A stretch of DNA of 64,000 nt from Salminus brasiliensis (Eukaryota > Chordata > Actinopteri > Characiformes > Bryconidae): contig NC_132893.1 in the NCBI RefSeq assembly GCF_030463535.1, positions 20,754,027 through 20,818,026 of the forward strand, in the 5' to 3' direction. A model generated the notes under the pieces. That model ran no database searches. It saw only the letters and a program-made list of their open reading frames with translations, and was not told where the DNA came from. Numbering within the stretch: position 1 is the first letter of the stretch; each line of letters opens with the position of its first letter. Position numbers and translations under genes: made by a program. Positions 54,590 through 64,000 of the stretch are shown in pieces.

Positions 54590-56675
54590 ATGAGTGAGAG
54601 GGAAGATTCCTGTCATCCTGAGCCTGAAAGCTCTCCGGAGGAGACCAATGATGTGGAGTCTGATTACCAGTTCTCCTATGAGGACTCCTCATCAGTAGGT
54701 AAGTGAGATCTTCATGGATCAGGCTGTACAGACACTATGTTCTCATAGAGAACATTACATGGCCAAAATAAAAGCAACTGTAAGCATTGTTAAATACATA
54801 GGGTTAGGTTGACTGTACTGAAGGTACTAGACAGTGCATGTTTGCAGTTATAACAACTTCACTGGGTTCCACTTTCAGCCTGTATCTTCTTTAAAGTATG
54901 TGGGGCTGTCCACATACTACCTGGTGTGGTAATGAAATAATGTGTGTTGACTGTGTTTGGATCTCTAGAGGAAGAGTGTAAGGACAGCAGTGAGGGCAGG
55001 CAGCAGCAGCAGCTCCACACTGCTGGGACAGATGAAGAGGCAGTGGAGAAAGAAGAGGAGGACCCAACCTTGGACGGCCCATCCACGTCCGGTGGCACTT
55101 GCTCCTTCCAGAATGACCCCAATGAAGAATTGGTGAAACAGCTGAGCGAGGCAATCCTTCTGTATGATTATTTATTGATTTATTTATTTACATATTGTAT
55201 ATGTTAATTTACTGAAACAGTGGAAAAAACAATTAACTAAATTAACATAATTAAATATTCTTTTTTTATTTCAGGCAAAGAAACCAGAGGCAGAGGAGAA
55301 CCGTAAGTCTTACAACACACCTTATAACACAGCCATTTCTTCAAGCATGATAGATAATTACTACAATTACTGTAGATTTCTGCATAATTATCAGTTAAGA
55401 TGTGAACAGAGTCAGTCAGAGTGGGTTTGGTGTGAAACCCACCAGTCAGATTTGTTCACCGTGGTGGTGAATGGAACCAGAAGTCTTAACCTCTCAAAGC
55501 TCCCTCACAAAGTTATTACACCAAATGTTTATGAATACACTGCTTGATACCTGAGACACTGTTTTACCAGAGTTCTGAGAAGATTCTGGGTCTAAAACTG
55601 TTCTTAATACTGGATATCATTAAAATGGGATACATGAAGATGTAGATACGTGTAGGTTAAGTGGTGGGATTGGATAGTTAATAAAATGGCTGTATTTGTG
55701 TTGTAGTTATAGCAACCAATGCCTGCTTCCCCCACCAGTTAAAATAAGACCGTTGAGATTTAATTAGTACATGTGAACTTATATATGATCCTTTCCTCTC
55801 TCACGTCAGGCACAGGGAAGTCCACCCAGTATTCAGTTGTTCGTCTATGGCTGTGGGGATTCTGAAGAAGTAGGCCCTGGAATATGGTAGGATTCAGGAT
55901 TACACCCTGAAGTTCTGTAGTATTTTTCAGGCTAATTTTTAGGATGTGAAGTTAGTAGCCGAGTGATTGTCCTTCAGGAAACATTGAAAAGTAAAGAAGT
56001 GATCAAAGGCCTCTGTGATATCAGACCCTTGTTGTAGCATTTAGGAAGTGCTTTATTTGTCCCATGTGTTGTACCTCAGCTACCTCCATTAAAACAGTCA
56101 GTCTGGAAACACTGGCAGTAACGATACACACTTGATGTATTGTACATATAATGCAGTATTAAAGGTCACTCAGAGTGAAGGGCTGCTCTGTAAAAAAGGA
56201 ATCTGGTGATCTACAGTTATAGTTCACTAACAATGAATAACAAATCAAAGATGACTCATTTCCCACATTGCTTCTGTACAGGTTTTGGATTCCTCGTGTC
56301 ATCCTTAACCCACACCCGCTGAGCATTGAGGAAGGTGTGCCACCTTCTACCCCTGAAGAGTATCACTCTTCATCTTCTTTGGGGAGTGAGGTAGATGTGG
56401 TGGGACCTTCAACCCCTGAAGAAGAGTCAGCATTCTTCAGTGCCCAACAGCTGACAGAGGAAGAGGCAGTGATGCCTGAGCCAGAAGACAGCAGCAGTAG
56501 TGGTGCAAGTGTAACTTGCCAAAGTGTAGAGGTTGAAGGGGAGGAGTACGGCTGCTTCTGCTGTAGTCGACTTGGTGCTGCAGTTAAAAGAGCCTGCCGG
56601 ACACTTCGGAGAAGGATGAAGAAGTTCTTCAGACGTAACTCTGTAGTGGCTGACTGCTCCTCTTCTTCCCAGTAG
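54590..56675 (+). CDS. Amplified-family gene D, truncated C-terminus, 266 residues
   Basis: Exons 54590-54698, 54969-55161, 55275-55302, 55810-55886 and 56282-56675 (stop) join in phase (801 nt). It is the closest relative of B across introns and flanks. It shares with B the exon 5 TAG (56673-56675), the following deletion of about 27 bp and the second TAG. It lacks B's 63-bp duplication. Exon 2 has a Glu-to-Lys change (EEECKDSS). The acidic N-terminus, the FVYGCGDSEE motif and the Cys/Arg/Lys core remain. Function unknown; whether it is translated is unknown. Confidence 0.68.
56282..56675 (+). CDS. Gene D exon 5, single TPEE unit
   Basis: Open from the acceptor (CTGTACAG) to the TAG shared with gene B. 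394 nt coding, 63 nt shorter than B. Confidence 0.78.
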
Positions 56676-57019
56676 GGTGTTCATCATTCTGCTGCTTCTG
56701 CAGACGCTCCTGCATGTTCGTCTTCTGAGCAAAGACAGAGCTCTGCGAGCTGATTCTGGAGGAAGAGCCTATTGTCCCACATCCCACAAGGAGAACATAG
56801 AGGCTGAGATGCCCTCAGTTTAAGGTATGTGAGTCGAGTGTTGAGGGAACATAATGGGCCAAAATTTTATACTTGAAATATCTCTCAGAAATGTTTCAGT
56901 TTGACTAACTTTAGCATTTTGTACCTCCAACAGATCCTGAAGAAGACGCACAGGGTTCACCCTTTATAGACGTGCATCATGGCTTCAGGTTCTCTTCAAA
57001 CTATTTATGAATTTATACC

Positions 57020-57245
57020 ATTTACCTACTGACCAGAGGAGGATGGGTCCCTCTTGTGAGTCTTGGTTCCTCCCAAGGTTTCTTCCTCCAGCTTTGAGGG
57101 AGTTTTTCCTTGCCACTGTTTCCTTTGGCTTGCTCACTTGGGGTTACAGGTAGTGGTATAATTTCTTTTTCCAAGTTTGGCTGGCTCAGGGTATTTCTGA
57201 ATTTCGCTGATGGATACTGGCAGGTTGCAAGGTGGTTCTGGAAAA
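57020..57245. repeat. Retroposon tail segment after gene D
   Basis: Same as 22,180-22,390 and 30,120-30,345. Confidence 0.65.
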
Positions 57246-58530
57246 TGTTCTGACAACTCAGAAGAGAAAGGAGAGACACTGTCCAAACTGTGCTCACTAA
57301 GAGCAGTGAAGCTCTGAACTCAGCTGAGGATATTGTTGGGCGCTGGAAGGAACACTTTGTGGAACTCCTAAACCTAAGGAACATGCCTTCTGTCCAGGAG
57401 GCAGGGCTTGGCAGCAACAGGTGAATCAGAATCCATCTCTCTGGCCCAAGTCACTGAGCTAGTTGAAAGGTTTCATAGTGACACCAAGAGTGGATGTGAT
57501 TAGCCTGGTGTTGTCCTAGGCTCTGTCTGTTGGGGGACTGTCTTGGTTGAGATGCTCCTGCAATGTTGCATGGGCCTCAGGGACAGTGCCTCTGGTCTGG
57601 CAAACTGGTGAGCCAGATAGTGTGCAAACTATCAAGGCATCACACTTCTGAGCCTCCTCGGGGAAGCCTATTCCAGGGTAGTGCAACAGATAATGCATCT
57701 GCAACCTCAGATTCAGGAGGCACAATGCAGATTCCATGCTGGCCGTGGAACGGTGGACCAGCTCGTCACTCTCTCTCAGATAGTTGAGGGGGCATGGAAA
57801 TCTGCCACTCCAGTCTTCATGTGTTTTGTGGACTTGGAGAAGGCTTTCGACCATGTTCCCAGAGACATCTTGTGGGAAGTGCTCCAGGTGTATGGGGTGC
57901 CGTAGTCACAGATGCGAGCTGTGCAGTCCCTGTACTCTCTGTGTGCTGAGCTGTGTCTGTACTCTCAGCACTAGGTCAAGCTTGTTCAGTGTTGCTGATG
58001 GACTCAGTCAGTGCTGTGCCTTGTGTCCACTCCTGTTTCTGATATTCATAAACAGGACAAGTCACAGCCAAAGACAGGAGGGCTTCTGGCAGGTGGGGCC
58101 TGGAGGTTACGTCTTTGTTGTGTGCGAATGACGTTGTCCTGCTGGCTTCTATGTGCAGGGGCTTTCATCAAGCACTTGAGCGGTTTTCAGCTTAGTGTAA
58201 AGCGGTCAGTATGAGAATTAGCACCTCCAAGTCTGAGTCCATGGTGGTGTCCCACTCACTCTTTGTGACAGAGTGATAAGACCTGTTTTCCGCCTCGGAG
58301 TAGAGCTAATGCTCCTTCGAGTTGATGGGAGCCAGTTGAGGTGGTTTGGACATCTGACAAATATACCCTCCAGTCACCTCCCCCAAGTCAAGGTGTACTG
58401 GCCACACCCTATTGGGAGGAAACCCAGAGGAAGACTCAGAATCCACTGGAAAGATTTAATCTCACAGCTGTCCACAGCTGTGCTTACCCTAATGCCACTG
58501 TGGCCCCAAACTGGATTAAGAGGATAAGTA
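57246..58530 (+). mobile_element. Decayed RTE-type LINE fragment, copy D
   Basis: Same landmarks as copies A and B. It shares with B the loss of the first catalytic Asp of the YADD box (near 58,125-58,133) and a deletion that removes part of the C-terminal coding text. It retains the roughly 40 bp absent from B near 57,630-57,670. Confidence 0.8.
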
Positions 58531-59394
58531 GATGAAGATGATGAGGTGTAGGATGAAGGAGTTATATTGGGGAGTGATCTGGAGGAGTGAACTGGAGTTT
58601 TGGTGTTTGTCTTTCAGCATGAATGAAGAGCTATTCTGAATTACTGATGTGTTCTTGATGTTTCTTTCTTCTACTTAAAGTAAAATCTAGATTTTTAACT
58701 TCACTCTAGACAGGATTAAGCTCACATTAGTCCAGTTTTAGGTTTAGATTTACTTCTTTTGGACTGACACTGCCTTTATAAAACTGAAATATTTTAATAA
58801 TAAAGAAATTCATTATTTGTAAGAAATATGATCATGTAAGAATAGGACATATCCAGAAATTATGTTAAATCATTCAGGATGTTTTGCCAAAATGCTTTTT
58901 TCTTTTTCAGGCTGATATAAACTCTCACTTTGATCAGTTTTAAAAACATTTAAACACAAGAGTGAAACATATTCATAATAAATGAAATGAAAAGTTCAAC
59001 GCTGTAGAAGAAATACTGTGTAATTTCTGAAGATGTGAACAGTAGTTTCAGCCCTGTGAAATCCTATCTGTTTGAAGCATCTTTACAATAAACTTCACTA
59101 AAAAGAAACTCTTCAGACCACAGCCTATTGACTATGTTGAAGTTTACATGGACTCTAACCATCTGCTACTATTATTATTAATTTACTTTTATTATTACAC
59201 TATATATCAGACTGCTCTGATTATATTAATTATTATATTATGATTATATCAGCACACCTGAGCAGAAGAACAGTCTTGGTGGTACGGTGACTTTTTATCA
59301 ATAATTTATGAGTAGTTCTGATCAAAGGAGGACCGGTTCCTTCTGGGTTTCTTCCTCCAGCTCTGACGGAGATTTTCCTCGTCTTTGTGTTTGT
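58531..59394 (+). other. Duplicon tail downstream of gene D
   Basis: As 31,591-32,524, except that about 90 bp ('ctgactgctgggctgccctgctccctgc...' region) is deleted near 59,120. AATAAA lies near 59,090. No gene. Confidence 0.45.
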
Positions 59395-59940
59395 TGTTCT
59401 TCACTGAGGAAAACAACACAGAAACTTTTATAAACATTGTTAAACATTCTCTCAACATTCTGTGTCCTGCCACCTAACAGTTTTTGGTTAGTAGAGCGGT
59501 TTCTTAGAACATTCAGTCTGTCAAATCTTTTGGAAATGTTTTTTTAGTTAACTTTTTTTTTAAACGTTCTGGTAACGTTGCTACAATGTTACAAGGACCT
59601 TATGTTTAGGTTATCAAAACGTTTCATGAATGTTTTTTCATAACATTAATAACGATTCCTACAACATTGCTGCATCTTTAGAGTAACTTTATTTGTACAC
59701 CAAAATATTTAGTTTAAAAAACATTTTGTTTAATATTTTGACATTTACATAATGTTTACATAATGCTGCAACTTTATGAAAACATTATTTGTACATTAAA
59801 TAAAATAAATGTGAAATTATATAAAATAACAAATGTGAAATGATTCAATATGATTCTTTATCTGGTATCTAACCTAATAAAATATTTGCAATAACCTGGA
59901 ACTTTAAACCATGACAATAATGAAGCTTTTCCTTAATTTT
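59395..59940 (+). repeat. AACGTT-rich repeat segment, copy D
   Basis: Near-identical to 32,525-33,085. Confidence 0.72.
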
Positions 59941-60054
59941 CTTAAAAAAAGTACTTTTACAATCTGTCTTTCTAAACCTGTGTGATGATGTTCACATCCA
60001 ACAAATTAGTCTGAAAAATACTACAGAACCTCTGAATGTAGTCCTAAATCTTAC

Positions 60055-60671
60055 CACATTCCAGGGCCTACTTCATCAGCATCCCCACAGCCATAGACGA
60101 ACAACTGAATACTGGGTGGACTTCCCTGTGCCTGACGTGAGAGAGAGGAAAGGATCATAAATAAGTTCACATGTACTGACTAAACCTCAACTATCTTATT
60201 TTAACTGGTGGTTAAACTACCCAAACCCATCAGTTAACCTCCATGTATCATCTGAGTTTTCTGAGCAAATCTGAACAAATAAAGTTTTCTTTAGGGACTA
60301 TTTTTTGCTGCACAACACCCTTCAGCATGTATCCCATCTTAATGATATGACCCAGAATCTTCTCAGAACTAGGGTGTGTAGTAAGACTTACGGTCTACTA
60401 CGGTTTCTTTGCCTGAAAAACAAACAAACAAAAAATTATATTAATTTAGTTCATTAGTTTCTCCACTGTTTCAGTAAATAAACAAATATAATATGCAAAT
60501 AATCAATAAATAATCATACAGAAGGATTGCTTCGCTCAGCTGTTTCACCAATTCTTCATTGGGGTCATTCTGGAAGGAGCGAATGCCACTGGACGTGGGT
60601 GGGCCGTCTGAGGTTAGGTTCTCTTTTTTCTTATTCACCTCCTCTTCATCTGTCCCAGCAGTGTGGAGCTG
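60055..60671 (-). pseudogene. Broken antisense gene copy F (exons 2-4 only)
   Basis: Counterpart of copy E at an offset of 26,851 bp: exon 4 homologue 60055-60131, exon 3 homologue 60392-60412 (21 nt), exon 2 homologue 60520-60671, broken at the same CAG-run point. It shares the 7-nt loss in exon 3. The common breakpoints show that E and F were already broken before the B-E block was copied to D-F. Confidence 0.82.
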
Positions 60672-61290
60672 ACCCGAAACCGCTGAGAAAGCCCCGTGAG
60701 TAAATAATCAACAAAACAACAATCAGGGTGCAAGAAAAGACAAAAGGACAGGAGCGGCCACAGGGGGGGAAAGGATGACCGTTTTAAAAGGTCTTTGAAG
60801 GAGGAACTTCAAAGACTGCTGCGACTTGCTAGACGAAGGCCCAGAGGGCAGACTTGGGGTGGGGGTCCCTGCAAAACCTACACACATGCAAAAACAATTC
60901 TCAAAAGATACAAACAGAATTGTTAAAATGATTACACAGAGGAATACCCTTGTGGGAATGGTATAGGCCGCTGCGCCTGTCCAGAAAAGCGCTTTCAGGA
61001 TTCAGCACCCAGGACAACACCAAGGCAGAGGGCAGACGAGGGCGCGAGACCCACACACGGAACAAGCGAGCATGCGATGACTGCCGAAATGGCGAACTGC
61101 GCAAAGCAAAGCCAAATTCCATCTGTGTCACAAATTGGTGAAAATGGTTTTCTTGTCTTGTTGCGAAAAGCGTGTAATTACAGGACTTTTTAACACAGGT
61201 GGCAGCTGGTGATTGGCTGAGGAACGGTGATGCTGCATTAGAGTCTCCTGGTAGAACTTTCCCTAGAGCTTTCATTTATGCAACAGAATA
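60672..61290. other. Unidentified block adjoining gene copy F
   Basis: Near-identical to 33,821-34,440. The 124-codon minus-strand frame (60,901-61,275) is kept open in both copies, with few changes. No recognised similarity. Confidence 0.5.
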
Positions 61291-61409
61291 AAGAGAAATA
61301 AAATACTTAAAAGAACACAAACATCTATAATTCTGCTCACCTTATGACTGATTTCTGCCACTGCTGGTAGACCCATATAAACGAATGCTTCCATATATTA
61401 CAGAATTCC

Positions 61410-62045
61410 AGAATTAGGTTTAGGTATAGTTGATTAGGTTTATCTTAAGGTGAGAATTAGTTGTAGGTGTAGCAGTTTAGGTTTATGTTTAAAAGTTCAG
61501 ATTTAGGTGTAGTAGGATACATTTAGGTTAAGTGGGTTTAGTTTAAGTTTAGGTTCATGTTAGAATTAGGTTTAGGTGTAGTAGTTTAGGTTTAATAGTT
61601 TAGATGTAGGTATAGTAAGTTTAGGTTCAGGTCAAGGTGTAGTAGTCTAGTTTAAGTTTAGTTTAAAATTAGAATGGGTTAGGTTAAGGTGTAGTATGTT
61701 AAGTTTAGCTGTAGATTTTGGTGTAGTAAGTTAAGTTTATGTTGAGATTAGAATTACGTTAAGATGTAGTAGTTTGGGTTTAGGTGTAGCATGTTAAATT
61801 TAGGTGAAGTAGGTTAAGATTTGGTTTATGGTTAGGTTAGAATTAAGTGCAGGTGTAGTAGGTTGAATTTAGGTTAGAATTAGCTTTGGATGTACTTTGT
61901 AGTACTTTACATTTGGATTAGGATTAGGTGTAGTAGGTGTAGCAGTTTCGGGTTAGGTTAGAATTATGTTCAGGTGTAGTTAGTTAAGTTTAGGTATTAG
62001 GTTTAGGTGTAGTAGGTTAAGTTTAGGTTTAGGTTCCGGTAATAA
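61410..62045 (-). repeat. Degenerate CCTAAA-like repeat, minus, second inverted copy
   Basis: Near-identical to 34,560-35,222. Confidence 0.85.
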
Positions 62046-62157
62046 AATCACACTAGTTGCTTTGTAACAATCTCTGTTCAGATTGATTGATTTCTCTGGG
62101 TCTGGGTTGCGTCAGTAATCCGTGTATATGTATCAAGGGTGGATTTATATTAAGATG

Positions 62158-63985
62158 TTACCACAGCAGTGCTAATATTAAATTTACCTCAGCAGTGCTA
62201 ATCATCAATTTACCTCAGCCGTGCTAATATTAAATGTACCTCAGCAGTGCTAATATTAAATGTACCTCAGCAGTGCTAATATTAAATTTACCACAGCAAT
62301 GCTAATATTAAATTTACCACAGCAGTGCTAATATTAAATTTACCACAGCAGTGCTAATATTATATTTATCTCAGCAGTGCTAATATTATATTTACCACAG
62401 CAGTGCTAATATTATATTTACCACAGCAGTGCTAATATTAAATTTACCACAGCAATGCTAATATTAAATTTACCACAGCAGTGCTAATATTAAATTTACC
62501 ACAGCAGTGCTAATATTATATTTATCTCAGCAGTGCTAATATTATATTTACCTCAGCAGTGCTAATATTATATTTACCACAGCAGTGCTGATATTAAATT
62601 TACCTCAGCAGTGCTGATATTAAATTTACCTCAGCAGTGCTGATATTATATTTACCACAGCAGTGCTGATATTAAATTTACCACAGCAATGCTGATATTA
62701 AATTTACCACAGCAATGCTGATATTAAATTTACCACAGCAATGCTGATATTAAATTTACCACAGCAATGCTGATATTAAATTTACCTCAGCAGTGCTAAT
62801 ATTATATTTATCTCAGCAGTGCTAATACTAAATTTACCACAGCAGTGCTAATATTAAATTTACCAGAGCAATGCTAATATTAAATTTACCAGAGCAATGC
62901 TAATATTAAATTTACCACAGCAATGCTAATATTATATTTATCTCAGCAGAGCTAATATTAAATCTACCTCAGCAGAGCTAATATTATATCTACCTCAGCA
63001 GAGCTAATATTATATTTATCTCAGCAGTGCTAATATTAAATTTACCACAGCAGTGCTAATATTAAATTTACCTCAGCAGTGCTAATATTATATTTACCTC
63101 AGCAGTGCTAATATTAAATTTACCACAGCAGAGCTAATATTAAATTTACCTCAGCAGTGCTAATATTAAATTTACCACAGCAGTGCTAATATTAAATTTA
63201 CCACAGCAGTGCTAATATTAAATTTACCTCAGCAGTGCTAATATTAAATTTACCTCAGCAGAGCTAATATTAAATTTATCTCAGCAGAGCTAATATTAAA
63301 TTTACCACAGCAGTGCTAATATTATATTTACCTCAGCAGTGCTAATATTATATTTACCTCAGCAGTGCTAATATTAAATTTACCTCAGCAGAGCTAATAT
63401 TAAATTTACCTCAGCAGAGCTAATATTAAATTTACCACAGCAGTGCTAATATTATATTTACCTCAGCAGTGCTAATATTAAATTTACCTCAGCAGAGCTA
63501 ATATTAAATTTACCTCAGCAGTGCTAATATTAAATTTACCTCAGCAGAGCTAATATTAAATGTACCTCAGCAGAGCTAATATTAAATGTATCTCAGAAGT
63601 GCTAATATTAAATGTACCTCAGCAGAGCTAATATTAAATGTACCTCAGCAGTGCTAATATTAAATTTACCTCAGCAGAGCTAATATTAAATTTACCTCAG
63701 CAGAGCTAATATTAAATCTACCTCAGCAGTGCTAATATTATATTTACCTCAGCAGAGCTAATATTAAATGTACCTCAGCAGTGCTAATATTAAATGTACC
63801 TCAGCAGTGCTAATATTAAATTTACCACAGCAGTGCTAATATTAAATGTACCTCAGCAGAGCTAATATTAAATTTACCTCAGCAGAGCTAATATTAAATT
63901 TACCACAGCAGTGCTAATATTATATTTACCTCAGCAGAGCTAATATTAAATTTACCTCAGCAGAGCTAATCTGGTCATACATTTA
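62158..63985 (-). repeat. 26-bp minisatellite array, inverted, about 1.8 kb
   Basis: About 70 monomers of TTTACCWCAGCARWGCTAATATTAAA type. Variants CCAC/CCTC/CAGAG and CAATG/CAGTG/CAGAG occur in blocks; a run of GCTGATATT variants lies at 62,588-62,780. The final monomer leads into 'ctggtcatacatttacctcagagg', as at 36,452-36,475, so both inverted arrays end alike. Confidence 0.95.
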
Positions 63986-64000
63986 CCTCAGAGGTTTGTA

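Overview
The window is animal nuclear DNA, almost certainly from a teleost fish. It has split genes with GT-AG introns, a vertebrate MPZL1 gene, tRNA-derived SINEs and RTE, CR1/L2-type LINE fragments of fish type, and long AT-rich satellite arrays. The order of fish cannot be fixed from the sequence alone; a characiform or another otophysan is a guess. There are no bacterial operons, CRISPR arrays, rRNA genes or functional tRNA genes.

Region 1 (about 1-14,000) holds one complete six-exon gene on the minus strand, MPZL1 (protein zero related, PZR). It encodes 264 residues: signal peptide, one Ig-V domain, one membrane helix and two C-terminal ITIMs. Its introns carry two copies of a tRNA-derived SINE (one with a clear target-site duplication), a small TTAA-flanked inverted-terminal-repeat element, a pair of related interspersed repeats, and a strong foldback hairpin bounded by G and C runs.

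Region 2 (about 14,000-19,480) has no gene that I can support. It holds transposon debris: a LINE 3' end, a 783-bp element with perfect 14-bp terminal inverted repeats, and a decayed LINE on the minus strand.

Region 3 (about 19,480-64,000) is an amplified locus built from copies of one duplicon in both orientations. Each full copy carries a six-exon gene of a family I do not recognise. The genes are A (+, 20,000-22,110), B (+, 27,621-29,774), C (-, 42,100-44,615) and D (+, 54,590-56,675). They encode acidic, Ser/Glu-rich, probably disordered proteins with a short Cys/Arg/Lys-rich core. A and C are intact at 355 residues with identical exon lengths. B and D share a premature stop and end at 287 and 266 residues. 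Two broken antisense copies, E (33,204-33,820) and F (60,055-60,671), lie downstream of B and D. The promoters share a CCAAT box, a CRE (doubled in A, B and D) and a TATA box.

Each duplicon also carries, in fixed order, a decayed RTE-type LINE fragment just after the last coding exon, an AACGTT-rich segment, a CCTAAA-like degenerate repeat and a 26-bp minisatellite. The largest minisatellite array (46,730-52,797, about 6 kb) has higher-order variant patterns and TTA microsatellite modules. B-E and D-F are near-identical direct copies about 26.9 kb apart, while C is inverted relative to both. The whole looks like a recently active ampliconic, palindrome-prone gene cluster and is the most interesting part of the window.
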